A DNA stretch of 64,000 nucleotides, from NCBI GenBank assembly GCA_031761405.1, contig JASEVX010000010.1:13097918-13161917 (forward strand), read 5' to 3'. The notes under the pieces are model-generated. The model did no database searches, was not told the origin of the DNA, and saw nothing but the letters and a program-made list of their open reading frames with translations. The stretch is from Serripes groenlandicus. Lineage: Eukaryota > Mollusca > Bivalvia > Cardiida > Cardiidae. Position numbers and translations under genes: made by a program. This document shows, one piece after another, positions 1 through 12,900 of the stretch (its first letter is position 1; each line of letters begins with the position of its first letter).

Positions 1-600
1 TCATTGACCTCACCAGAATTCCTTCAAATGTTTGTGATACATGCAGAAGTATGGTTTCCATGGCAACGAAAATAAAATAACTTTAAAATTCTTCTTCTAC
101 CAAACTGGTTGGCAAATTTTCAAATTATTTTAAAGAAGTGTTCCTTGGCCGCCGGGGAGCGGGGCTTTTTTTGCCTTATATGGCTATAGTGTTAACTCAA
201 AAAAATCTTCTCCTCCAAAAGTGTCAGGCCGATTTTCAAATAATTTTGTAGAAATGTTCCTAGGGTGACCCTGTATCAGATTCCTTCCAGCCAAGTTGAT
301 TGGTCGAAAAATATGGCCGCCAGCGGGCGGGGCTTTTTTGCCTAATATGGCTATAGTAAAAACTTGAAAAATCTTCTCCTCCGAAAGTGTTTGGCCAATT
401 TTCAATTCTTTTTTGAAAAATGTTCATTGGGAGACCATCTATCAGATTCCTCCAAGCCATGTTGATTGGTCAAAAAACATGGCCGCCAGAGGGCAGGGCT
501 ATTTGGCCTTATATGGATATAGTGAAAACTTGAACAATCTCTTGTTAAGCAGGAAGCTTTTGAGTCAATTGTGATTTTCTTTTTTAACAAAAATTGGTAA
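1..600. repeat. Tandem array, ~168-bp unit
   Basis: About three and a half copies of a unit containing 'catggccgccagagggcagg', then 'ttatatggctatagtgaaaac' (split here by variation), 'tcttctcctccaaaagtgt' and 'cagattccttccagccaa'. The 'ctatagtg' landmark recurs near 183, 350 and 517. The array runs off the left edge. A single stray unit lies at 4383-4490, directly against the DNA transposon, so that transposon probably landed in another copy of this family. Short open frames here are repeat read-through. Confidence 0.75.
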
Positions 601-1170
601 ATACTTAAATGAGTGAGTCGGGGCCATAATGGTTATCCATTTGTTTTACATGTCTTTTGAAACTTGGAAATTAAATATAATATTCACATGTATGTCTCAT
701 GATTTATTTTTATAGACAACTAAAATGGCATTTAATTTTAATGGATGCGTCATTTATTCTTTTACCCGAAGTTGTAATATTTATCAACAATGCATAGTTT
801 ATAAATCACACATCTATGCAAAGGCAAATGTTTGAACAGTTTTATGTACCCAAACAAATTCAGTGCCTTCAGCGCTTTGATTTTTTAATTTCTAAATTAA
901 TTAAGATGTAAATCTAAATTTATAGGAAATATAATGGATAAATGATAAATTAATACTACACCTCAAGCGGTATTCCTTGGCATACATACAGGTATGGAAT
1001 GATCAAAAATCATTAATGTCAGACAAAACTAATTGATCTGACGACACCGCATAAAAGGACGTCTCAAATTGACCCTAATATTTAACTATTCATGAGGTGG
1101 TTCTCAATTTGCTATCCAACGAAATCGCAAGATGCAACCAACTCTCGGTCCTCTCCATTTCTTTATATAT
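601..1170. other. AT-rich intergenic or intronic stretch
   Basis: No coding exon, RNA gene or recognisable repeat was found. It may be intron or 5' flank of the METTL24-like gene. Confidence 0.4.
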
Positions 1171-1430
1171 GAGCTGTCCCGCGAGAAAATCAACAGTATG
1201 GCCTCTGCGTAATGTATCGAATCGGAACAGCCTGCGCAGTCTGCGCAGACTGATTTGGGACGACACATTCCGTCTCAGGGGATAGAGGTATAGCGCAATG
1301 ATTCCTGAAACAGAAAATCCACAGGAGGTGAAAAGTGTCTATCCGGGTAAGCCTGCACGGCATGCTTAGGCTGACCAGGGTCGATCCTTTACGCAGAGTC
1401 CACAATGTTGGTTTTCTCGCGGGACGGCTC
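1171..1430. mobile_element. P1 MITE, full copy
   Basis: A 260-bp fold-back element without coding capacity. The left end reads gagctgtcccgcgagaaaa and the right end ttttctcgcgggacggctc, an inverted pair of 19 bp with one mismatch. The interior is itself palindromic, with 'cctgcgcagtctgcgcag' on one arm and 'cagcctgcacggcatgctta'-like sequence on the other. Other copies are at 17174-17391, 33150-33339 (one end), 34496-34737 and 60236-60488. The autonomous partner is not in the window. Confidence 0.8.
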
Positions 1431-2729
1431 ATTTATATTATCTCCCCTGTTGATAGCTAATGATATTGTAGGCGTCAATTGGTTTGGGTGATGCAAGGAT
1501 CAATCTGAGACCTGTAAAAGTGAATTCACCAGATTCATATAATCGTTTGCTTCTGCAGCGAAGTTGAGGTCTTGTTAAAATGTGATTGGAAATATGTACT
1601 ACCAGTCAGTATAACAGATCGATAATCAGATTTAATTTAAGTAATTGTATCGCCTGCCTAGTGAAAGATAACTTCTTCCTTGTCTGACTGTCTGTCGCAG
1701 GTAAAGGCTTAATACTCTCCGACATACACAAAATCTGCAGCAGACGATTTTGAATACATTTAGTAATATGAGTCGTTTAAAATTTACTACTAGGCTTAAT
1801 TATATTAATATTATTCATCATACTGTGTACATCATACACTGATTTTCTTTGCATTTCGTAGCTTTACACTTCTGGAAAGGAATTAGTACAAGCAATAACA
1901 TTGCTTGCAATAACATTGCTTGTTTTCCAATCCATTTCAACCTACTAGTGTTGTACTGTTATTATTGTAAATATGAAGTGAATAATATATGTTTAAACTA
2001 ATATGCGTCATGTCAGGTAAACAACTAGGTCACTAGGTCCAATTGAAGAAATATTTTGTGAACACGCTGGAACCACTATTTTTAACTAGAACATGAGGAA
2101 CATTTGTCAGAAAGATTGTCTTTATGAGATCTAGGCTATTTTAAAATATGGCTTCAGGTACAGTAAAAAAAGGTCACTAGGACAAATTTAAGTTTTTTTT
2201 TGTTAACCGCATCTTTGACTTGAACATGTTGAAACTTTGTCAATAACTATTATATTTCATCAGTAATAAAAAATATTGTTGACACCGTAGAGGCTACATA
2301 TATGACTCAATAATAATGAAACGTTGTCAGAATGTTTGCTGTGATAATATGTAGGCTTCGGTAAAAATGGGGTCAGGTCGCAGTCGAAAACTAGGTTGCT
2401 TAGCCAACATTAAGTAAAACCGTATGGATACTCTAGACTAGAGGCAGCATTTTATTTTTAAGCATGACGAAACTTTGTCAGAATGTTTCTTTTGATGATA
2501 TATATGCTAAGGTAAATTTTGGTCATATGAAAACCCAATTGAAAATATTAAGAATCCTCTTAAATCTGCATGTGTTACGTGTTTATCAAATTACTGTTTT
2601 AAGAATAATTTATCAACACTTTATTATACATATCCATGGTAGCCATGGTATCAAGGTTACAGGGCCACGTGGACATTTTATTGTTTATTCTCTTGTCCTG
2701 TTTTTGACTTAGTCTAACATTAAGCTTGT
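1431..2729. other. AT-rich stretch with one R1 edge fragment
   Basis: An R1-type edge (cacaaaatctgcagcagacg) lies near 1725-1750. A 15-bp direct duplication, 'gcaataacattgctt', lies at about 1891-1922. No exon was recognised. Confidence 0.4.
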
Positions 2730-3035
2730 CACAGCATGTCATAATGGGCTTCCTGGGTTAGATTACTTTTCACAGCAGGTCATAATGAGCTTCCTGGGTG
2801 TGATTCCTTTCCACAGCAGGTCATAATGGGCTTCCTGTATTAGATTCCTTTCCACAGCAGGTCATAATGGGCTTCCTTGGTTAGATTCCTTTTCACAGCA
2901 GGTCATAATGGGCTTCCTATGTTATATTCCTTTCCACAGCAGGTCATAATGGGCTTCCTATGTTAGATTCCTTTTCACAGCAGATCATAATGAGCTTCCT
3001 GGGTTAGATTCCTTTCTACAGCAGGTCATGATGGG
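2730..3035. repeat. 41-bp tandem array, ~7 copies
   Basis: The unit reads approximately 'cttcctgggttagattcct' followed by 'ttccacagcaggtcataatg' and 'gg'. Seven to eight units follow with point differences only. There is no coding potential. The array sits upstream of the first visible METTL24-like exon. Confidence 0.85.
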
Positions 3036-3097
3036 TTATTGTGGGAAAGGAAATATTTCTCAGTTTGAGTTACTTCTTCTTTACTCAATATTCCTAA

Positions 3098-3330
3098 TCC
3101 CTATACCATTTGCAGACACATTTGTAGCACAGACAATTTTTGAAAACATTTTGGCAAAAGGAGGAAATGCTTATAATGTGCAATTTCCACATTTATCATA
3201 ATGTGTTAAACTCGATTCAATAATCATACTTTCATTTAAATAGATTTTCCATATTTTTGCCTCGATATTTTCAAAGTGATCTCCTGAAGAATTGTATCAC
3301 TTGGGAAAAGGGTTTAAACTATGTCGGCAT
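3098..3330. mobile_element. R1 fold-back element, diverged
   Basis: It has the R1 order: gacacatttgtagcac, then gaaaacattttggcaaaagg, a central self-complementary segment, and a right edge 'cacttgggaaaagggttt'. It is among the more diverged copies of the family. Confidence 0.5.
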
Positions 3331-3848
3331 TTAGCAAGATATGTTAATAAAATTAGACAAGTATAGGTCACAAAACACCAAAAATACCTTCTTTGCTTCC
3401 ATGTTAATCAGTCAGTTTCAACCCTCAATTGTCACACTTTCTACGCGTTTCTCAGGTAGAACAACCTATATCATTGAAAATAGTTTACATCTTAGCTTTA
3501 AAATGGGATGAGATTTTACCTCGCGAAAATGGTTATCGTTATTTTGGACGAAATCGGGCTGGAACGAAACTGGATTTTCGCATTCTCTACTTTAACTTTC
3601 AAACGAGGTCAAAATAATATAACGGATCACATTAATCATTCCCAGTGCTTCCTATACACATTTACGATAACTTTAAACCCAACATTATATATTCAATGTA
3701 TTCTGGTGATGGTATACACTCATATCGACGCAAAAAATGTTTTTTTATTGACTATTTTTCTATTTGGTAGATCACTATTGGCCACGAATTTGACCTATAA
3801 TTTATTCGATATATTTCGCACACTTTCAGATACACAAACACCTTTCAG

Positions 3849-3958
3849 ATTTTGTGTCGCAATCAGTTGCGAGTTGGAACGGTTTATGATGGTGGCAAGG
3901 AAGTATGCCTGGATGATCCAGTGGTGCCGAAAAAGCCTTGCTTAGTCTACTCGTTTGG
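3849..3958 (+). CDS. METTL24-like exon a
   Basis: The exon follows the acceptor 'acacctttcag' and ends at '...tcgtttgg|gtaagt'. It begins in phase 0 and ends after two bases of a glycine codon that the next exon completes with G. It encodes 36 residues ending LVYSF, with GTVYDGGKEVCLDDP inside. A 145-codon open frame overlapping it in another phase is not the gene. Confidence 0.85.
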
Positions 3959-6900
3959 GTAAGTTGTAGATTTTTTTTTTATTATTTTATCCCACATACA
4001 ACAAATCTGCAGCAGACTACTTTGAAAACATCCCGTCATAAATATAAAAACTCTCTGGAAATAAAGAAACATAAATTGACCATTGTTATAACTTTCTCCT
4101 TTTCAACAATGTTTTCAAAAGTCGTGCAATGCAGAGGTATTTGCTGGTTGGTGTCTGTTCTATAATAATAATTCAGTTGGATGCTACTGCAGTTAGGAAC
4201 GTTGGAAAACAAAGCCAAAAGGTGAAATTGATCATGATTTCTCCTTCTGTTACAATGTTTCCATCTCTATTAAATAACTATACTTTCATTTAAAGAGATT
4301 TTCCAATTGTCTGTCCATTTGTTGACAAAGTCGTCTGCTGCTGTTTCATGTGGGAAAAAGTTCAAAAGTAATTTTGTAGGAATGTTGCGTGAGTGACACT
4401 GTCGGATTCCTTCAAGCCATATTGAAAAACATGGCCGTCAAGGGCGGAGCTGGTTTGGCTCATATGGCTGTAGTGAAAATTAAAACTTTTCATAAACTAT
4501 AACATTACTCTTAGTCCTGTCATATCGTCATTGAAAACACCAAAATACTTCAGAAAATGGGAAAAGCACCAAAATTGGCACACACTTGAAGAATGGACGT
4601 ACAAACATTTTAAGCCCTAGACCCAATTTGTAACTTTCAAAATGGCCGACTGGCGGCCATTTTACAAAATGGCCGCCAAAATTCAGGAAAATTCAAATAA
4701 GTCTTAAGTATTTGAATTAAAACAAAGTTTTACACATATAGTGATCACATTTTATTATAAACCTAACTGTGTTTAACATTGTTTAACATTGTGATGCAGA
4801 AATATAGAATATAGAACATAAATTAACATATTTAATATAGGGTTTCCATAGAAACGATAAAATAAAATGAAAATTAAAACCAGATCTAGTTTAAGATAAC
4901 TAGTTTCATCATGCCTTGCAGCAATATGATATTAGCATCAAATATGAATCCATGTAACTGTTTAACTGTAGACAATTATATAAGATGAAACCTTTTACTT
5001 CAAAAACAATTAACAAGCATAAAAACAAGTACAGGCATGACATTTTGTTTTTTAAAACACATCAACACAATTGATTTTGATTTTTTTTCCTTATACATTG
5101 CCATTCATAAAATGCACCTGCTATTTGTGCATTATGAACTTAAGTTCAAATACTATAACACTGGTGTCCAACATATGGCTAATGGCTTAAAATATGAACC
5201 AATTGTCAGTCCCTGTCGCAATTGCCACCACACCGACAAAGAGCTGTGCATAGCATTGCAGCTTTGAAACATTTACATTTTCCACGACAACCTTTTTCCG
5301 GATTACATCCACATCTAAGTAATTCCTGACAAGATACTGCTGCCTGTGAAAGTGAAGACCAAAATGGTTCCCATTTTGCGTTTTCTCTAACCCAGCCCCA
5401 TTCTGCTGGACTTGGTAAATCTGGCAACAATTTCAAAGCCTGTCCCCAAACATATCCGGCTTGGAAAACTGCTCTTTTGGTATGCTCTAATAGTGCTGCA
5501 GAAGTGGGTGGAATACATTCAATGGATCTACCCTTTTGAGTGAAAAGATACTTTCGAGCATCATTAACATGAGTAGCTGCACAGGTTCTATCGTACATAA
5601 GAACAACAAAACGTTCTATTGTTGGCATTTCTTGTAAAACTGTATCTAAAGATGGGGATGCAGAAAGAGCCAAAAATGAAGTTGTTGCAGCATCAAACAT
5701 TTTCCACGTTTCCCAAGCAGTTTTCTTACCACGGCTACAAAAAGCAGATGTCTGGTCACAGCCTGTTAATGCATGAAAAAGTGGCAGGGCCTTGGCCTTT
5801 GACTCACCCAAAGATTGGACAATTGAATGAACAGCTAAATATCTGAGGTTTTTACCAGCACCAAAAGCTACCCATAGTTCATCAACTGCAATCTTGGGAA
5901 AAATTGCTACAGCCAAAACTAACACATCAGTATCAACTGTCCTTAACATTATCTTCTTCAGGCCTTGATCTGACATATCGGCAACGTGAATCATCATTTT
6001 CACATCCGCCTCCTCGTGACTACAAGGAGTGAGATTCCTAGAGTCATACTGTGGTAAAGATACAATACCTTGGTCACGTGTAGCTATCACCAGTTTATTG
6101 TTGTGATGTACATTGACTATTTGATCTGTCAAAAAGTTAAATAGTTCTGTTTTGTTATCATCTACTCTCAAAAATGAATCCCAATTACCTGGTATTTTTG
6201 TGTCTGGTAGGACCCTTCGTCTGACGCCTTTCCCTCTTTTCGACCGTGTGGCAGATTTTTGGCTATCAGTATCGTAAACATCCCAAACAACATCCAACCT
6301 CTGGACAGTTGAAAGCTGACGACTTATATATGGGTTGAAAACATTGTTTGAGTAGTCTTGGAATGTTTGACAACCTGTTGGTTTCAGCATGTTAACAACA
6401 ACTGCTCCATCTATAACTAAAGCATTAACTGGAGGAAGTTCATGAGTGACTTGTAAATGACGTTCAAGACAATGCAAAAGGTCCGACTTGGTACCCAATC
6501 TGAGGTTTCCGAACTGTGACAATGAAGGAGGAAAAGTAGAATTTTCATGGGCAAAGAAATCTTCAAGATTGCCGTCACGTACTTGGCATGAAACATACAG
6601 CTTTGAAAAGAGAGAACAATCCTGTTTAAGGTAGCCAATCTGCTGCTTTTCTTTGGAAATCTTTTTTTTAGTCTGTCTACTGAAAAGAGGGAACTTGTTT
6701 TGTTTAATGGTACTTTTCAGAAGTTTATCTTTCCTTTCTAAGCGCTCAGCTACGAAATTGTTATATTGGTCCTTACCTGCCTGTTCGATGTTCTTCACAG
6801 TTTCAATAACACTTGCATCTACAATATTTCTACTATCTAAGACTAGTAAATCCCCCGAGTGGTCATTGAATGGGTTCCCCATGTCTTCAATGGTATCGCT

Positions 6901-9900
6901 TAATGCAAGAACATGTGTCGTAAACCTTTTCTGGGTAAAGCTTTGTCGATCATGGTGGCGAATATCAGGGCCTTTACTTTGCTCATGTTTTAACAAATTG
7001 ATGGATGATTGAAATTCATGGACAACTCTGGCTACTTCAGGACCAGACACCATCCAGCGCAGTAACTGATTGGCATTTTCAGTCAGACCTACCGCTCCAC
7101 CATCACCTTTGATGAGTTTATTATTCTGCTCATGTGCATGGTCAAGTGCGATAGCAGAGAACGACCGTTGAGTTTTGTGAACCACAAACTTACCTTGTGC
7201 AAACTGTTCAGCAACGTCTGGGTTTCTCTGTTCTAAAACTACCATATCACGAATATGCACAGGCAACCAACGAGCATAGTTTGGATGATCAAGAGAAAAA
7301 AACCATGGGACAAGAGAAACAAGAGCTTCCTTGTATAAAGCAAAATCACCTTCACGTAATGCTTTCACAAACAGCATGACAGTTATTTCAAACCTCAGCG
7401 TGATCGACCAAAACATAAAAGATGGAGAAACACTTTCTTTGTGAGACCGCCAATCTTCAAAAGTGCTGTCAAGCAACTCTGGTTCATCTCTGGCAAGAAA
7501 TGCAGTATACATAAGGCGGTACAAGGCACATGCTGTTACCTGATGTGCATAGAACGTTTTGCTTACATGTGATGCCTTTAAAAAAGAATCTGCAGTACCC
7601 GCTGTTGCTACATTTGCCTGTTCTAAAGCATGTGTCCAACCACTGTCTTGCAACCAATTGCCAAGAGCTTTTAGACCTGCAATTTGTATATGCAACCCCC
7701 CAAACATTACAACGAAGCAATTTTCGCCAAATATGTCAGGCCAAGTCCACTGAATTTGTTTTGCAATTGCATACAGGGGTTGGTCACATGCAATAACAGG
7801 TGTTTGACCAGGATTTAAAAAGCCAGTGGTTTTTCTGTTTCGGGTTAATTTTGAGGGCGTTGTTGTTTCGCCTTCAGCACTTTGGTCAGGGAAATACAAT
7901 CTCTTTCCAATCCGCTCTAATTTCAGTCTACTAAATTTGTTTCTACATAGTTTGTGCCATTTAGCTTTGTGTTTTAGAAACGTTTCCTCCATTCCTTCTC
8001 CATCATCGAATAGGCTTAAATCAACTGGCATAGGGAGGCATTTCAAGTCATCAAACTTCTTCAAATCTTCTGACAATGATATATAGCCAATTTTGTTGTT
8101 TGATTTTAATGTAGTTGGACTTGTTAGCAATGCATTACATTTGCTTTGGCAGAAAATACATTTTGACCAATCGATGGACTTGGGCTTTTTCCCATGTTTG
8201 AAGATATTTAGACCATCGGCCATGTTTGTTGGTTAGTTGTGTTAGTATAGTATATATAAGCAAACAAGACAACATGATCCAGCACTACATTATTAAAGTT
8301 AGTTTCTACATGATTGGTTCAGGCTGAAAAATCAAAATAAAACTATTTCAATTTACAATTATCAAATCTACTATTTTTAAAATGCTTCATTTACATAAAC
8401 ATATGTTTTAACAGCTATTTAATAAGACTTTATCAATACATGTATGTTACGCATTGCTTAGCTTCTCAATACAAAAAGTATAAACATTACCAAAGTAGCG
8501 ATATATTGTCTCAAAAAGGTCAAAAGCATGACAAATAATTTATCTATTATAATTTTGTTTTTCTTATCAGTGCTTTCATGAAAGTTGTTACTTACCTCTT
8601 TATATAAACATCAAGTGTTTTAAAGTATGCTTGCTTTCACCTTTAACAGGAAAAATATGCTTCAAAATGTTGGCACAATGTCATCCTGCAAATGGCAGAC
8701 TAATAACAAAGGGAGATAACTGGTTTAAAATTACATATGTATATCAAGTGGAGAGAACTGATTTAATTGAATTATAATCAAAATAGCCATTAAAATATCA
8801 TTTTAATGCAGCTGAATACTTATTTCTCAATAGGACATAAAAAAACCAGTTGAATTGTTTATAAAATATCAAATAAGGGTTTTTATTAAATTATTTTATT
8901 ATGAAAAAGTGCATGGCGGCCATTTTGGATTTTGGCGGCCATCTTGGATTTTTCAGCTTGGGTCTAGGGCTCATTTTTTTTTATTCGCCCTTAAGAACAT
9001 GTGTTCAAAATTTGGTGCTTTTCCCATTTTCTGAAGTATTTTGGTAACAATATGACTGGACTATCTTAAGTCTTTATGTTTGAACCAGTGAAACTCAGCT
9101 AAACGATCAAGGGCCATCATGGTCCTCTTGTTTTTTTCACCTAATCATTGTTTAAGTGAAGTTGTTGTTGTTCTTTTTATCATCTGCAAATTGATATAGA
9201 CTTGCAAGATGTAAATTTAAACTGGACAAATTTGATAACTATCCATATCGCTCTAGTCACTCGAGAGTTATCGCCCTTTAATTATAGAAATTCCCTAAAA
9301 TTGGTCTTGTCAGCCCAATAACGTATAAAGTCAATCATCACCAAATTTAGTCAGAATGTGTATTGACATAATATCTCGGAAAAGTTCGATAACTAGCCAT
9401 ATCGCTCAGGTCACTCGAGCCGGCCGGGTAGCTCAATTGGAAGCGTATCTGACTCGTGATCTGGAGGTCACGGGTTCGATACCCGGTTGCGGCGACATTC
9501 TATCGGGCGATTTTTTCCATCGCCCCTCACCTCTGATCTATGTGAGAAAGTAGTCAGTGGCTTCGAAAGAATGTTGTGTAAGTACTGGTGTAGGACAGCC
9601 AGGAAAACATGGGTAGGTGCACTGACCGCCGTGATATGACCAAAGATGTTGAAAGCGGCGTTAAACTCCAAACAAACAAACAGGTCACTCGAGAGAAATC
9701 GCCCTTTACATATAGAAACAAGAGAAAGTTGATGCAACGCATCAATGTCGCCGGAAATCCATACTGCAGTTATGCATAACACTAAAATTATAGTAGTTGA
9801 ATAAACAGTTATCAACTACGGGGCATATTGGAACATCAGGGGTCAAGTGAAAATGTATCATAACTTGCATTGTTTTGTCAACGAAGTGAATGATAATTGA

Positions 9901-12900
9901 AGCCTTTCATTGTTTATGATCAATCTCCATTCCAAAGTAGGTTGACCATACACACAGCCAACTAATTATTGATCATAAACAGTAATGGAAATGAGTAATT
10001 TTTGGCAATCATTAGTCTTAGTATGTATACAGTGCTTTCATTAAGATTTGTGAATTCCACATACACTTTTCAAGATGTTTGTCAGAATATTTGAATTTTA
10101 TTATTTTTCACTAAAACCACAAAACAGACAATTTAGGATTTGCATGCAATAGCACGTCATTTTACCTTTCCTCTTTTAAAGTCAACAGTGGACTGCTTTG
10201 CAGTAATCTACTTTTAAAACAATGAGATAAGGGTTAAATCGCTGAAGACATGAGTTTTCTCTTTTTCTCAAAATGATATTAGCTTGGCATCCTAATTATA
10301 TCATACTTTAACAAATGTTGAAATGTAGTCCAATATTTATGAATTAGACCACCTTCGAAATATAATATCAACTAAACAGTTAAATCTCATTGAAATTGTT
10401 GTATAATTTAAACTTAATTTCGAATATAAACTGAGCCCTACAACATGTTAATATATTTTAATCCTTTCCTTCCTTTTAAATAATGAAAATAACAAACTAC
10501 TTATGTTTTAAAATTATATTATGATGAGCGCCCTTGTGTCAATGATGCATAAAAATATGCAGATCGGAAGCAATATGCCTTTAGGGAATTAAATGACACA
10601 TTTAAAATTGTCAAGGACGAAATAATTGTGTACGAAAGACCCAATTCTTTCTTATTCGCAGAGGTGTCGTTCATGAAACTCTCTTTATAGGCACAGAGTG
10701 TTCGTTCAAAGTATTTTTTCTATTAAAACCAGTTTTATCTGGGTTTGTTCTTTTCTTCATTTCTTAACCAAAGAAACATTTTAAATCACCTATGATTTAC
10801 TATTTGTAAGTGAGTGTAAAGAGCGGCTCTCCTCAAAGGAGACTGATCTACGCAGTTGGTATTCGCGAGTCACGCGATAAACAGCTTTAGCTTAGAAACA
10901 GTTCATATTTTAGATATACATTGATACACATTATAAAATGCCTTCTTCACAAATCAAGACATCTCTTTGAACATGAAAATAACATTCAGTAAGTTAAAAT
11001 TGCCATTAAAAGGAGAATATTCGACGTCATTTCCATCTCGATATTTACACATAACGTCTGCTGCAAGCAGGTGTGCGTATGTAAACAAATTAGACTGTGC
11101 GACGTAAAGGGTTGTAGTTATCGCCTTTTGATTACATGTAGTATATAGTGTAAAATAAAGTATCGCAGTCTAGCTAATAGGGACTGTTTTGTCTTCGTAA
11201 ATAAAACAAAAAAACATAAATGCGAGTCAAAATAAAGAAACTGAAAATACCTAAAACATCGGAATATTTATTTCATTTTAGATGTGTCATTACTTAGTGT
11301 TTTTAAACAAACACAATTGTAATATGTTCAAGACATCTAAATATGTTTCTTTCTAATAATAATCCCATGTCATTTCCGAAAACCTATTAAAAATAGAAGT
11401 CGCGGGCATCTGCCCGGCGTTTAATTATCTAAAATTGATCTTGTCAGTCCAATAACTTTAGAAGCCTTTTTAATCATCACCAAATTTCGTCAAAAATATG
11501 TATTGGCATAATATCTTAGACATGTTCGATAACAAGTCATATCGCTTTAGTCACTCGAGAGTTATTAATTATTAAAATCACCTATAATTGGTCTTGTCTG
11601 CTCAATAACTTTAGAAGCCCTTGTCCAATCACCACTTAATTTGGTCAAAATGTGTATTGAAATAATATCTCAGACAAGTTTGATAACCAGCCATATCGTT
11701 GAAGTCACTCGAGAGTTATTGCCCTTAAATTAAAGAAATTACTTAAAATCGGCATTGTCCGATCGATAACTGTTGAAGCCTTCATCTAATCATCACCAAA
11801 TTTAGTCAGAATGTGTATGGGCATAATATCTCGGACAAGTTTTATACCCAGCCATATTGCTAGAGTCACTCTAGAGTGATCGCCCTTTAATGTCATAAAT
11901 TACATAAAATCGGCCTTGTCCGCTCAATAACTTTAGAATCCTTTGTCCAATCACAACTAATTTTAGTCAGAATGTGTATTGGCATAATATCTCGGACAAG
12001 TCTGATTACCAGCCATATCGCTTCAGTTATTGCCCTTTAATTATATAAATTACCTCAAATCGATCTTGTCCGATCAATAACTTTTGAAGCCTTTATCCAA
12101 TCATCACCAAATTTAGTCAGAATGTGAATGGGCATAATATATCGGACATGTCCTATAATCAGCCACATCGCTCAAGTCATTTTATTTGATCATCACCCAA
12201 TTTGTTAAAGGGCAGAATATCTTGGTCAGGTTCGATAACTAACGACGTTATCTTAGTCACTCCACACTAATGTCCCTCGAAATGGCCAAAACTGTATTAA
12301 CAGTGTCCACTCTCTCAATTTGCCTGACGTACAACCAATTATCACTATACTTGGTCTAAACAAAACCAGGACGGGCGTATTTTGTGATAGTTGGCTCTCT
12401 TGTTTAGCTATGACGTCAAATCAAAGGTCGCCCTTATTCCGCAGTGAATTCTACTTTCTATTTCAGATAACATATGTTGTTCTAAAAATGGCTCTACAGC
12501 TATCAGTATAGCTTAACGCAAACAGTGTTCTGGATACATATTCAGCTTTATTAGCCTTGGACAAAATTGTCTTCCCGGCGCGTCGATCCGAATTGCTCAC
12601 CTTTGACCTAAATGTCATCTGATTCATATTCATGCTAAGGTTTACCGTTTTTCCACCTTTTACTCTTTACAGGTCAAACAATAAGTTCGATTTTGAAGGT
12701 TCTATTATAAAATGGTTTGGCTGCGATGTCCATACTTTTGATCCAAGGTAAATATTTATTTTGATATAGCTATTAGTAAACAGTTTTTATACGCCTATTT
12801 TGAAAAAACGGATCGTATTATAGTTTTACCTGCGGCGTACGGATGAGGGGGGGGGGGGGGGCGGGCGGGCGGGCGAGCGGGCGGGTGGTCGGGCAGCGGC

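Larger units (their letters stand above)
4511..9064 (-). mobile_element. TIR DNA transposon with XPG-like/CXC ORF (Academ-like candidate)
   Basis: A 4.55-kb element bounded by long imperfect inverted repeats. A 35-bp core is identical in both arms: 4539-4573 and the reverse complement of 9011-9045. Outside it, both ends carry a TAGTCC(t/a)GTCATAT block (4512-4525 and 9051-9064). Inside it, both have a matching 'ccctagaccca' block (4615-4625; 8959-8969) and GGCGGCCATTTT motifs pointing both ways. One long ORF lies between the arms. The left side abuts a fragment of the 168-bp repeat seen at 1-600. The right side (9097-9135) abuts an inverted end of the AACAAGAGG family. Exact ends and target duplication could not be fixed. 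The element sits antisense in intron 1 of the METTL24-like gene. Confidence 0.8.

Noticed and set aside
3508..3945. 145-codon open frame as a gene
   Set aside because: The METTL24-like exon overlaps its 3' end in another frame, with proper splice sites and family matches. The rest of the frame shows no domain.
5619..8086. Plus-strand and other-frame open frames opposite the transposon ORF
   Set aside because: They are shadows of the 1005-residue minus-strand ORF and have no independent support.
9420..9495. Functional tRNA gene
   Set aside because: It has A and B boxes but runs into a SINE body and tail with flanking target duplications. The same reasoning applies to the heads at 34001, 42876 (minus), 53853, 58596 and 62603 (minus).
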